From NCBI RefSeq assembly GCF_001048695.1, contig NZ_CVRB01000005.1, forward strand, positions 62,001 to 126,000: a stretch of 64,000 nt of DNA, given 5' to 3'. Numbering within the stretch: the stretch's first letter is position 1; every line of letters starts with the position of its first letter. Of the stretch, positions 17,672-26,519 are shown piece after piece. The notes beneath the pieces were generated by a model that did not search any database, had not been told where the DNA came from, and saw nothing but the letters and a program-made list of their open reading frames with translations. A program made the position numbers and the translations under genes. This DNA is from Neobacillus massiliamazoniensis (GTDB lineage Bacteria > Bacillota > Bacilli > Bacillales > Cytobacillaceae).

Positions 17672-17721
17672 GGGTCTGACTCTTGGCGCTTTCATGCTTT
17701 ATCGCGCCAAGAGTCAGACCC
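17672..17721. terminator. perfect 18-base hairpin between convergent genes
   Basis: GGGTCTGACTCTTGGCGC (17672-17689) and GCGCCAAGAGTCAGACCC (17704-17721) are exact reverse complements around a 14-base loop. It starts 1 base after the LysR stop and ends 16 bases before the end of the convergent serine dehydratase gene. There is no strong T run, so it may act as a transcript-end or RNA-stabilising hairpin rather than a textbook terminator. Confidence 0.7.
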
Positions 17722-17737
17722 GCCATACACGAATTCA

Positions 17738-19300
17738 TTAATTAGTTTGGATTAGTAAAATTTCATCAATGTTTGGAATTTCGTTTTTTAAAATGGTTAA
17801 GAGACTTTCCTCAATCTGATTGTCGATTTCGCAAATCGTAATCGCTGGACCATTGATTTTTGAACGTTCATTCGCCAAGCGGGCAATATTGAGCTCTTTT
17901 TGATAAAGAATTCCTGCCATCTCGGCAATGACCCCTTTTCGGTCGGTATGGCGAATTACAAGTGTCGGCCATTCGCCAGAAAACTTTAAAGGATAATCAT
18001 CCAATTCCTGAACCTCCACTTTACCGCCGCCTAAAGAACTCGCCAATACCTTTACAGCACGACGAGCCCCTGATAATTCTACAAGCACCGTATTTGGGTG
18101 ATAACTTCCAAGCACCCGTTTCGTGAAATCGTATTGTAAGCCATTTTCTTCGGCAATCGATTTTGCATTTGGAATACCTTCATCCATTGTGGATAGCCCC
18201 ATAACACCGGCTAATAATGCTAAATCGGTTCCATGGCCTTGATAGGTTTCGGCGAAGGAGCCCATTAATGAGAATTTCACATATACTGGCCGTTCGTTTA
18301 ACAGTTGGCGTGCAATATTGCCGATTCGGACTGCCCCGGCAGTATGTGAACTTGACGGCCCAACCATGACGGGGCCAATAATCTCATAGGCACTATGATA
18401 TTTGGCCGGCCCGCAGCCGCTGGTCTTTTCGCTGAATATCTGCGCTTTCAATTTTTGACCAGTCGGGGTGCCGGCTAGACCGCCGATCCCTGTTTCCCGC
18501 AGCGAGTCAGGCATTTGCTGGCCTACTTCATGCATCACATGGATTACTTCATCTGGAGGGATGATGCTGACTACCCCGGATAACGCCATATCCGCCGCAG
18601 CTTGGGCGGTAATCGCGTGTAATCCGTTCCGCAGGATGCAGGGAATTTCAACAAGACCGGCAACCGGATCACAAACCAGCCCCAGTGAGTTTTTTAGTGC
18701 AATTCCGATGGCATTTCCAACCTGCTTCGGTGTTCCGCCGGCAAGCTCAACTAATGTGCCTGCCGCCATGGCGGTTGCTGATCCGACTTCTGCCTGGCAT
18801 CCGCCGGCAGCTCCTGATATCGAAGCTTTATTGGCAATGACCAAACCGAGGGCAGAGGCAGTGAACATTGACAGTACAATTTGCTTCCATGTAAATTTCC
18901 CGCTATCAAGGGCGTGAACAAGTACAGCGGGCAAAATCCCTGCAGAACCTGCAGTCGGCGTCGCCACAATCCTCCCCATGGCCGCATTTACTTCCGACAC
19001 AGCAAGCGCATTTGCTGCCGTCTTTAATGTCGTCGGATGGACAAAGGAATTCCCTTTTTCAGCATATTGGTGAAGGCGGTGCCCATCTCCTCCTGTTAAA
19101 CCGGTACGGGACATAACAGAGCCCGTTGTTCCCTTGCGGACAGCCTCTTCCATTACGGTAAATTGTTCCGACATTTTTTCAATAATCGTCTCTCTTGGAA
19201 AGCCTTTTAGTTGGATTTCTGTTTGGATCATTAATTCATAAATAGTGGTTTGCTCCTGCTCAGCAAGCTCGATTAATTCTTTTAAACTTGTGAATGACAT
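17738..19300 (-). CDS. L-serine dehydratase, single-chain alpha-beta fusion
   Basis: The 520-residue protein joins both chains of the iron-sulfur L-serine dehydratase. Residues 1-295 are the alpha part (SRTGLTGGDGHRL, ATPTAGSAGILPAVL, GAAGGCQAEVGSATAMAAG, CDPVAGLVEIPC, ETGIGGLAGTPTG). Residues from about 300 are the beta part (AYEIIGPVMVGPSSSHTAGA, MGSFAETYQGHGTDLA) with a terminal ACT domain from about 445. The order alpha-beta is the reverse of the one-chain E. coli enzymes. AAGGGAG precedes the ATG. It is the second serine dehydratase in the window, is more GC-rich than the 8.4-kb pair, and shares its strand with an M20 hydrolase and an MFS transporter. Confidence 0.93.
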   Translation of the reverse strand: MSFTSLKELIELAEQEQTTIYELMIQTEIQLKGFPRETIIEKMSEQFTVMEEAVRKGTTGSVMSRTGLTGGDGHRLHQYAEKGNSFVHPTTLKTAANALAVSEVNAAMGRIVATPTAGSAGILPAVLVHALDSGKFTWKQIVLSMFTASALGLVIANKASISGAAGGCQAEVGSATAMAAGTLVELAGGTPKQVGNAIGIALKNSLGLVCDPVAGLVEIPCILRNGLHAITAQAAADMALSGVVSIIPPDEVIHVMHEVGQQMPDSLRETGIGGLAGTPTGQKLKAQIFSEKTSGCGPAKYHSAYEIIGPVMVGPSSSHTAGAVRIGNIARQLLNERPVYVKFSLMGSFAETYQGHGTDLALLAGVMGLSTMDEGIPNAKSIAEENGLQYDFTKRVLGSYHPNTVLVELSGARRAVKVLASSLGGGKVEVQELDDYPLKFSGEWPTLVIRHTDRKGVIAEMAGILYQKELNIARLANERSKINGPAITICEIDNQIEESLLTILKNEIPNIDEILLIQTN

Positions 19301-19361
19301 ATGATCGCTCCCTTAAAAGAAAACGGTTCTCACGCTGCAAGCATAAGAACCGCCTCCTTGT

Positions 19362-20546
19362 TTACTCTTGTCCAAAGTATTCTGCAACAACTGCCGCCAT
19401 GGCTTTTGCCGCGATGATCAAGCTGTCCTCATTAATTTCAAATTTAGGATGATGATGCGGATAAACATGACCATTAGCAGGCTTTGCTCCAACATAAAAG
19501 AAACTGCCGGGAATCTTTTGTAAATAATATGCAAAATCCTCTGATCCTGATGCAGGCGGTGTTTCAATTACCGCTTTGATTTCAGGTATTTGAGCCTTTT
19601 TAATCCCTTTTACAACCAGCCCTGTCATGTCATTATCATTTACTAAAACAGGGTAATCATGTGAATAAATTAAATCGTAGGTAATATCAAATTCCTGAGC
19701 AAGACCCGCTAGTATTCTCTTAAATTCTTTTTCTACTGTGGCGCGAATATCGCTGGACATCGTTCTAACGTCCCCTTCAAGTTCTACACTGTCCTTAATG
19801 ATATTGAATGACCCCTTACCATCAAACGAGCCGATCGTAACGGTCGCCATATCAAATGGATTAATTCTTCGGCTGACAATTGTCTGTGCTGCGACAACAA
19901 AATGGCTTGCAGCCACAATGCTGTCATTACTTGTATGCGGCATCGAACCATGTCCGCCTTTTCCTTGAATTTTGACCTTGAAATACGAGCGCCCTGCTTG
20001 CATTTCTCCAGCACGATAGTAGACTTCCCCGGTATCCGCCAGCGACATAAGGTGAATACCGAAAACATTATCTACACCTTCTAAACATCCATCTTCAATC
20101 ATGGCCATAGCGCCGCCAGGAGGTGTTTCCTCCGCAGGTTGATGCAAAATAACAACATTTCCTTTTAATTGATCTTTCATTTCAAATAAGGCTTCGGCTA
20201 AAATCATTAAATAGGCCGTATGTCCATCATGACCGCATGCATGCATCACACCTGGATTTTTCGATTTAAAAGGTACATCGGCCTCTTCCATAATCGGCAG
20301 TCCGTCAAAATCAGCTCTTAGTGCCACTGTTTTACCAGGGAGGCCGCCTTTTATTGTCACAACCACTCCATATCCGCCAACATTGGTCCGTATGTTTACA
20401 TCTTTATCTTTATAAAAATCAGCAATGTATTGAGCGGTTTTTTCTTCTTTAAACGATAATTCGGGATGTTGATGAAGATATCTGCGAATTTCTATCATTC
20501 TTTCTTTTTTCTCATCGAGTTTTTGTAATAATTGATTTAACATCAT
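19362..20546 (-). CDS. M20-family amidohydrolase
   Basis: The 394-residue protein is an M20D-type amidohydrolase related to hippurate and N-acyl-amino-acid hydrolases. Metal ligands are visible in HACGHDGHTAYL (about 103-114), the catalytic glutamate pair in QPAEETPPGGA, the dimerisation-domain histidine in GGHGSMPHTS, and the final ligand in VYPHHHPKFEINEDSL. It cleaves an amide bond to release an amino acid. It lies between a serine dehydratase gene (61 bases downstream) and an MFS transporter gene (11 bases upstream), which suggests a route of import, hydrolysis and serine deamination; that link is inference. GGAGGAG stands before the ATG-ATG start. Confidence 0.9.
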   Translation of the reverse strand: MMLNQLLQKLDEKKERMIEIRRYLHQHPELSFKEEKTAQYIADFYKDKDVNIRTNVGGYGVVVTIKGGLPGKTVALRADFDGLPIMEEADVPFKSKNPGVMHACGHDGHTAYLMILAEALFEMKDQLKGNVVILHQPAEETPPGGAMAMIEDGCLEGVDNVFGIHLMSLADTGEVYYRAGEMQAGRSYFKVKIQGKGGHGSMPHTSNDSIVAASHFVVAAQTIVSRRINPFDMATVTIGSFDGKGSFNIIKDSVELEGDVRTMSSDIRATVEKEFKRILAGLAQEFDITYDLIYSHDYPVLVNDNDMTGLVVKGIKKAQIPEIKAVIETPPASGSEDFAYYLQKIPGSFFYVGAKPANGHVYPHHHPKFEINEDSLIIAAKAMAAVVAEYFGQE

Positions 20547-20557
20547 TTCTCCTCCTC

Positions 20558-21793
20558 TTATTTTTCTGTTTTAACGGTAAGAGCAATCAGACCGCATAAA
20601 ACGATAGCTACTGCCAAAGTAATAAATACGATAGAAAACGATCCATGAGCCATAGAAATTAACGCGCCGAATGTCATTGGCGCAATAAAGCCGCCAAGTG
20701 TTCCTCCCGTATTGACAATCCCTATGGAAGATCCGATTACTTTTTCAGGCAAAATCTTATGCGGCCAGGAGAAAATTCCAACAAAGATAGAAGTGAGTAA
20801 AAATGTAAGCACATACAAGAAGACAATGGACAGCGCCAATGAATTGGTGAATACTAAACCAAGAAACAACAAACATGAAAGGACGCAACAGCTTAATAAA
20901 AGTACTTTTTCCTTGCCGTTAAAATATTTTGTCAATAAAGCCCCGGCAAACAAAGATGCTATGGTGCCTCCAACTGCGTTAATTGCCAGGATGGTCCCAA
21001 CTGTACTAATAGAAAGTGAAAATTTTACTTTTAAGAAAGATGGCAGCCATGACATATTTCCATAAAAGGCGATATTAGCAAGCAGCATAGCAATGAATAG
21101 AATCATAACATTTCGATTCGTAACAACTGTTTTAAAACTAACTTGTTTCGTCTGTACCTTCATTTTTTCAGCTGAAATTTTATTAGGCACAAAGATAGCA
21201 ACCAAAATTAACGAGATCGCAAAGAGTGCTCCAAGAGCATAATAGGCATAGTGCCAATTTACTGCAATCAGCCGGGCGCCAATAATAAATGCCAAAATTC
21301 CGCCGATTCCACTCGTGGATAATATGAGCGATTGGACAAATGTCCGCCTTTCTTTCGAGAAATTTTCAGCGATACCTTTTGAACAGCTTGGCGGATAACC
21401 GGCATGGCCTACACCTGCCATAAAGCGAATCAATATAAACACCATTAAGCTCGCACTAAAGCCAAATGCGAATGAAAACAAAGTAATTAGCGAAAGGGAC
21501 AGCATTAATACCTTTTTATACCCAATCTTATCTGCCAGCCATCCCCCAGGTATTTGCATTAACGAATACCCCAGGAAAAATAAACTCATAATCATTCCGG
21601 TTTGGCTTGTAGAGAGATGAAATTGGCCGGAAATCGGGATAATGGCAGTAGAGATCATATTTTTGTCCATGTAAACCATGGAATAACCCGCCATTAAAGC
21701 TGAAATTAACAAAACTTCCTTAGAACTCCTTGCCTTTGGTAAAGAAGTTACTTCTTCGCTTTGTTTCTTAATCTCCCTTTGAGAAACAGACAT
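20558..21793 (-). CDS. major facilitator superfamily transporter
   Basis: The 411-residue protein has 12 predicted transmembrane helices. The MFS motif A appears as GGWLADKIGYKKVLM after helix 2, and the N-terminal part DKNMISTAIIPI matches the anion:cation symporter/sugar-acid permease branch. The frame can be extended to 21871, but GGAGGGAGAGCC lies directly before the ATG at 21793 (MSVSQREIK), so that start is used. It is 11 bases upstream of the amidohydrolase gene, so it probably imports the substrate of that enzyme. The preceding AraC-type gene has its own terminator in between. Confidence 0.88.
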   Translation of the reverse strand: MSVSQREIKKQSEEVTSLPKARSSKEVLLISALMAGYSMVYMDKNMISTAIIPISGQFHLSTSQTGMIMSLFFLGYSLMQIPGGWLADKIGYKKVLMLSLSLITLFSFAFGFSASLMVFILIRFMAGVGHAGYPPSCSKGIAENFSKERRTFVQSLILSTSGIGGILAFIIGARLIAVNWHYAYYALGALFAISLILVAIFVPNKISAEKMKVQTKQVSFKTVVTNRNVMILFIAMLLANIAFYGNMSWLPSFLKVKFSLSISTVGTILAINAVGGTIASLFAGALLTKYFNGKEKVLLLSCCVLSCLLFLGLVFTNSLALSIVFLYVLTFLLTSIFVGIFSWPHKILPEKVIGSSIGIVNTGGTLGGFIAPMTFGALISMAHGSFSIVFITLAVAIVLCGLIALTVKTEK

Positions 21794-21935
21794 AAGGCTC
21801 TCCCTCCAAAATATTATTTTATGAAAACGTTTTCTTGCTTTTATTATAATTTTTGCAGAGGCGAAAGGCATTCCAAATGTTGTTCAAAATATTCCCCATT
21901 TTTGCTCTCTTTCTTGATAGCGCTTACCAAGACAA

Positions 21936-21970
21936 CAAAAAAAGACCATTAAGTTTTAACCTAATGGTCT
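21936..21970 (-). terminator. terminator overlapping the end of the AraC-type gene
   Basis: AGACCATTA pairs with TAATGGTCT; the T run on the minus strand follows at 21942-21936. The hairpin includes the last codons of the regulator gene (stop at 21956). Confidence 0.8.
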
Positions 21971-24292
21971 AATTTCAAAAAGATGGATAGCATTTAACGT
22001 CAGGGTAGATTGTAAAAAGAGATCCGAATCCATTACTTCCTCATAGATTTGCAAATCAGGATAGGCCTTCTGCTTGAGAAACGTAATAATCTCATGATCA
22101 TTAATATCCTGATCTCGGAGATTGTGCCAGTTAAAATAAAATGCACCGTTATTTCGATCGAGAATATGCTTGCGAATTTGATAATGGCCGGACGGGAGCC
22201 CTGAAATCATGATTTTCATTTCCTTTGTTAAGGAGCGCAAAAAGAAACTTTCGACGGAGTAAGAAGGATTTACATAAGAGGTGTTATAAATAGCCAATTG
22301 GTACCCTTGATCACCCCTGGTCAGTAAAAAGCCCTCCCCTTCGGCCAAAATCTGTAAGCCTATTTTTGCGGCAAATTGAATATTAAAAAACGCCGGGCGT
22401 TTAAGTTGATAATAATAAAGCAGGGCTACTCCATTCATTTCGATATTTTCATCATGCTGATTATTTTTTTCTAAAGAGTGGGTATCAATCCAAAACCCAA
22501 TACCTGAAATTTCCTTCATCAAATCCAGCATGTCTTTAAAAATAAGAGCCGACCGAAAAAAGCTGCCGCTTAAATCCACCGTATTCCCATAAAGTGTATT
22601 CCAATTTGTCAAGTAAATGGGAATACACGCCAATCCTGCAGACTGCAGCTTTGCTTTCAATTCCATACATGATTTCTTTACATAATCCTTTACCCCTTCA
22701 AAGGAACTGTTTCTCATATCTGTAAAATCAAGTTGTTCATTAGGATTGCAAGTAAAGCAAATTAGTTCACATTCATCTGAAAAATGCTTTATAAAGCTGG
22801 TAATTGGGGCTGATATTCCTTTTTCTAAGGAAAATGGCACATTAAGTCCGACTTGGGCGGCAGAAACCAACTTTTTCACGGTTTGATAAAAAAGAGGATA
22901 AAAGGTTTGCGGCGTTTCATTCCACTCCGAGAAAACCAATTCAAATTTCCATTTCCCAACAAATTCCTTCCCAAAATAACTAACACTATGCTTTAAAAAC
23001 TCACCTAACCTATTTAAGTAATCATGGCTGGATACAATTTCTTTTTCAAACTCCACACGGATGAATGGAATTAAACCAAGTTTTTGAAACCGGCTAATCA
23101 CCGCATCGATCGAATAGAATAGTCCTCCGGTTTCAAACAGCGGAGCTGTTATTTCAAAGGTGGGTGAAAATAGGTTTGTGAAATAGACATATTCAAATTG
23201 GAGCAATTCCTGAATAAGCTTTAGTTCCGCTTGAACCTCTTCGTGCAGTGCGTATTCAAGCTCTCCAATTGCCAGCAGCCGACTGGTTTTATCCATCATA
23301 AAAACAGCCTCTTGAGGCAAGTCAATTGTTACCGCCGAAACTGCCGGTTCTGTCAGCGTAACATTTTTGCCATCTGACGAGATATACTTGCTGATTTCCA
23401 TCAAAAAATGTGGTGAATTCACCAATGTAAATTGTTCACTTTGGTTAATTTGATTTACATCCTGAATGTCGGCAGACTCGATTTTATGAAGACTACGGTA
23501 TTCGGCAGGCGTCGTTTGATTGTACTTTTCCTTAAAGGCCTTGTTAAAAGCTTTTATATTTGGAAAACCATTATTGATCGAGATTTGTGTAATGTTAAGA
23601 TCCGTGTAAAGCAACTCATTCACAGCTGAGTTCAATCGTACTTGTTTTACATAATGTGAAAAACTAACGCCGACTTCCTGTTTGAAATACCGCGATAAAT
23701 AGTATAGAGATAAATAGTGCCGTTTAGCGATTTCCTCCAATGATATCGGTATACGATAATTTTTCTCTATAAAGGCAAGGATCTCCCTAATTCTTTCATC
23801 CTTCATTTCAATGAATTTACTATCCTTGAGATGTGTTGTTTTGAAATTTCTGATCAACAATGTAACTAACTGATTTATCAAGCCGATGATCTCGATTTCA
23901 CTGCCATCCTGCTTTTGGTAATAAGCAATCAAAATTTTGGCCATTAGTTGGCGAATTTGATCAAAAAGCAAATACATCCCGTTATCCTCTTTGGATGAAT
24001 TGCAATCAAAATAGCACTCATGAATAATCGGATAATGCTGCTCGATCAGCTGCAAGGGAATTCGTAAAGATAACACCACATTCTCCCTATTCCCATTAAT
24101 GGAGCGTATATGATTGGCGTTAATAAGCAGAAGATCATTTTCAGCTAAATGGTAAGAACGTTGATTGACCGTAACTTCAATTTCTCCCCTTATCACGAGA
24201 AGAATTTCGATTCCCAAATGGATATGCTGTGAATAATATTGAATGTTTTGTAAACTTATTTGATAAGAATCTTCTTTTACTGGGCGGTTCAT
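21956..24292 (-). CDS. AraC-family regulator fused to a GH39-like domain
   Basis: The 778-residue protein has three parts: a cupin sensor (about residues 15-100, HIHLGIEILLVIRGEIEVTV), an AraC helix-turn-helix pair (about 165-265, ISLEEIAKRHYLSLYYLSRY to IKAFNKAFKEKYNQTTPAEY), and a C-terminal region of about 490 residues like glycoside hydrolase family 39 (beta-xylosidase type). In the latter, FSEWNETPQTF holds the WNE acid/base motif. Such fusions are known in Firmicutes; the hydrolase-like part may sense a sugar rather than cleave it. GAGGTGA sits 6 bases before the ATG at 24292. The adjacent MFS-amidohydrolase-serine dehydratase genes are its likely targets. Confidence 0.85.
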   Translation of the reverse strand: MNRPVKEDSYQISLQNIQYYSQHIHLGIEILLVIRGEIEVTVNQRSYHLAENDLLLINANHIRSINGNRENVVLSLRIPLQLIEQHYPIIHECYFDCNSSKEDNGMYLLFDQIRQLMAKILIAYYQKQDGSEIEIIGLINQLVTLLIRNFKTTHLKDSKFIEMKDERIREILAFIEKNYRIPISLEEIAKRHYLSLYYLSRYFKQEVGVSFSHYVKQVRLNSAVNELLYTDLNITQISINNGFPNIKAFNKAFKEKYNQTTPAEYRSLHKIESADIQDVNQINQSEQFTLVNSPHFLMEISKYISSDGKNVTLTEPAVSAVTIDLPQEAVFMMDKTSRLLAIGELEYALHEEVQAELKLIQELLQFEYVYFTNLFSPTFEITAPLFETGGLFYSIDAVISRFQKLGLIPFIRVEFEKEIVSSHDYLNRLGEFLKHSVSYFGKEFVGKWKFELVFSEWNETPQTFYPLFYQTVKKLVSAAQVGLNVPFSLEKGISAPITSFIKHFSDECELICFTCNPNEQLDFTDMRNSSFEGVKDYVKKSCMELKAKLQSAGLACIPIYLTNWNTLYGNTVDLSGSFFRSALIFKDMLDLMKEISGIGFWIDTHSLEKNNQHDENIEMNGVALLYYYQLKRPAFFNIQFAAKIGLQILAEGEGFLLTRGDQGYQLAIYNTSYVNPSYSVESFFLRSLTKEMKIMISGLPSGHYQIRKHILDRNNGAFYFNWHNLRDQDINDHEIITFLKQKAYPDLQIYEEVMDSDLFLQSTLTLNAIHLFEIRPLG

Positions 24293-24886
24293 AAACATTC
24301 ACCTCTAATAATGTGTAATGCACAAATAGAATAGACTAGAGCGTTTAACTCTAGTCTTTTTACTCGGTTTGAAACTTATCCTAATGAACTGAAAAACATT
24401 TTCGACTTCATACAGATAATCATATATATGATTATATATAACCCGTATAAAAACAGCGAGAGAAACAATTCTCTCACCTTATTTTTTATTAGCTCTCTTC
24501 CAAATTTTAACCTATAAATCCAATTTTCGTTAAAGGCATTACTCCACAATATGGCCCGATTGTTTTATCTAAATCAAACATAAATTATCTCCCTAAACTT
24601 GATTGAATGTATAGTAAATTCGCTTTGACAAAAAATTTTCCTTCTTAAAGTAAGCTAACCGTTAGTTGAAAAACAAAAAAGATGGGATCTATCATTAATC
24701 CCATCTTTAAAGTAAATTTAGTTCACATTTTATTCGAAATGCACAATTAACTTTAACAAATAATATCCATATTCTATTTAATAATTTATAGTTAAATTGT
24801 ATTAATATATAAGATTTAGGATAATTAAAAATATCGCTAAACCCCACAGTTAAATACCATACTACAATTTGGAGGGAGATTACCAA
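24293..24886. other. gap with hairpins and a repeat copy
   Basis: It contains a plus-strand terminator-like hairpin (AGACTAGAG/CTCTAGTCT, 24333-24362), although no plus-strand gene precedes it, and a second hairpin at 24679-24708 (AAAGATGGGAT/ATCCCATCTTT). The dispersed repeat at 24487-24563 is about 80% identical over about 78 bases to 59737-59815. No gene is seen. Confidence 0.6.
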
Positions 24887-25351
24887 ATGGCAAAGATAAA
24901 GAATGAACAAATTGAAATTGAAATAGCGCCCCTCAAAGCTGATGATCGTAGTCGCTGGAATGTCTTGGCACGGAGCTATAAAGCATTTTACGAAACGGAG
25001 CTCCCAGACAAGAGTTACGATGAAGTTTGGGAGTGCTTGCTAAACGACCATGAAATTTTCGGTTTAGGAGCATACCTTCAAGGAAACTTGGTCGGTTTCA
25101 CCCACTTCCTATTCCATCGCATAATCTGGATGGAAAAAGCATGTTACTTACAAGACCTCTTCGTAGATGAAACTGCTCGCGGGTATGGTGTTGCTCGCGC
25201 ACTCATTGAGCAGGTAGCTCAATTTGCTCTTGAACATGACTCTACTAAGCTTTACTGGCAAACTCGTTATGACAATACTACCGCTCGAGCTCTTTACGAC
25301 AAGATTGCGAATCACAATGGTTTCATACGTTACGATTATCCACTAAATTAG
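24887..25351 (+). CDS. GNAT-family N-acetyltransferase
   Basis: The 154-residue protein has the GNAT fold: the acetyl-CoA pyrophosphate loop lies in LFVDETARGYGVARALIEQV (about 95-114), preceded by the strand GFTHFLFH and followed by LYWQTRYDNTTARALYDKIA, where GNATs keep their N-x-x-A-x-x-x-Y motif. It should transfer an acetyl group to an amine; the substrate is unknown. GGAGGGAG lies before the ATG at 24887; the longer frame from 24869 begins inside this site and is rejected. No operon partner. Confidence 0.87.
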   Translation: MAKIKNEQIEIEIAPLKADDRSRWNVLARSYKAFYETELPDKSYDEVWECLLNDHEIFGLGAYLQGNLVGFTHFLFHRIIWMEKACYLQDLFVDETARGYGVARALIEQVAQFALEHDSTKLYWQTRYDNTTARALYDKIANHNGFIRYDYPLN

Positions 25352-25434
25352 AACAAGCTTGGTATCCGGCTGCCATAGGTAAGCGGATACCTTTAATATT
25401 GCTTCGCTTTTTATGTCAATTGCGAAGTTAATAA

Positions 25435-25625
25435 ACAACTTCTTCTTCAACTCCTGTCCTATCCTTCTATAAGAAAAACATCCCTTATTAAAGGAATGCA
25501 CCCGTTAGTTTAAGTGATAATCTTCACAATCTTTTTTTACAAAATCTAATCCACTAATGTGTAGGGCAATATCAAAAAGACGCCTTCTTACTAAAGAAAA
25601 GTGCCCTTTAAAAGAATAACTGTTT
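25435..25625. repeat. dispersed intergenic repeat, several modules
   Basis: AACATCCCTTATTAAAGGAA is followed by TGCACCCGTTAGTTTAAGTG and TTCACAATC (to about 25535), then by AAAAAGACGCC...GTGCCC (25575-25608) and AAAAGAATAAC. The first part is nearly identical to 53275-53335. Confidence 0.7.
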
Positions 25626-25718
25626 TTTAAATGATTTTAGGTAAAGTATATTTATCGTTTGACAAATGCTAAATCTGCCATTATCATCAACTCTAACTTA
25701 TTTACGGGAGAGATAGAG

Positions 25719-26159
25719 ATGAAAATTTATGTTGATGCAGATGCTTGTCCGGTAAAAGATATTATTATCTCTGAAGGGAAGAATGCTGAAATTCCTGTTA
25801 TCCTTGTTACTAGCTTTTCTCATTTTTCTAATGCGGAACAACCATCAGGAGTGGAAACCATTTATGTTGATTCAGGAGCAGATGCAGCGGATTATCGGAT
25901 TATGAAGTTAGCAGAAAAGGGAGATATAATCGTTACACAAGATTATGGTCTTGCTTCGCTAGGTTTAGCAAAAGCGTGTACGGTTCTTCACCATAATGGG
26001 TATAGCTATACAAATGAAAACATTGACCAATTATTGCAAACACGTTATTTAAGTGCAATGGCTCGAAAAAGCGGAAAGCGTACAAAGGGGCCAAAACCAT
26101 TTACATCAGAAGATAGAGAGAAATTTAGGGGGCTTTTTAAAAGAGCGATTTCACGTTAA
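25719..26159 (+). CDS. YaiI/YqxD family protein (UPF0178, DUF188)
   Basis: The 146-residue protein begins MKIYVDADACPVKDII, the invariant start of the YaiI/YqxD family, and has VDSGADAADYRIMKLAEKGD followed by ITQ-like VTQDYGLASLGLAKACTVLH, the acidic residues of a PIN-like nuclease fold, and the ARKSGKRTKGPKPFTSEDRE tail. The family is widespread and uncharacterised; a nuclease role is suggested by fold only. The start at 25719 is chosen because GGGAGAGAT precedes it, rather than the longer frame from 25659. Confidence 0.92.
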   Translation: MKIYVDADACPVKDIIISEGKNAEIPVILVTSFSHFSNAEQPSGVETIYVDSGADAADYRIMKLAEKGDIIVTQDYGLASLGLAKACTVLHHNGYSYTNENIDQLLQTRYLSAMARKSGKRTKGPKPFTSEDREKFRGLFKRAISR

Positions 26160-26318
26160 AAAAGAACCGTCTATTTTTAAGGAAAACCTTGAAAAATAAT
26201 ATTGTGACAAGTATTTCAGTTTTTTTAATGCCCTACATTACGCTCACATGAATAAACAGTATAATTATTTGATGTATTGTATTAATGGTACCATATTCCA
26301 TCAAATGACTTAATATAC

Positions 26319-26372
26319 GAAAAAAGACGCGTTTCTAAATAAACGCGCCCTCTAATTGAATAACATTATGAT
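26319..26372. repeat. dispersed intergenic repeat, GACGCG hairpin module
   Basis: AAAAAAGACGCGTTTCTAAA pairs its GCGTTT with AAACGC in TAAACGCGCCCTCTAATTG, followed by AATAACATTATG. It is very close to 49252-49316. The remaining gap from 26160 to 26519 shows no gene. Confidence 0.7.
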
Positions 26373-26519
26373 ACGGTTCTTCGTGGTACATCTATAAGAA
26401 TTTATTCTATTTTCGAATCGCTTCTTTTTCTCTGAAATCAATGATTAAATCTGCATAAAGGTTGGTGAATTTCACTGTTTTTTTAAGGCGATAAATACTA
26501 CTTTATTCGGCAAACATAT

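Noticed and set aside
23432..23629. Frame opposite to the AraC-type gene
   Set aside because: It lies entirely within a well-supported gene on the other strand, without its own start signals.
24333..24362. Terminator hairpin taken as evidence of a plus-strand gene before it
   Set aside because: The sequence before it on the plus strand is antisense to the AraC-type gene and holds no gene; its role is open.
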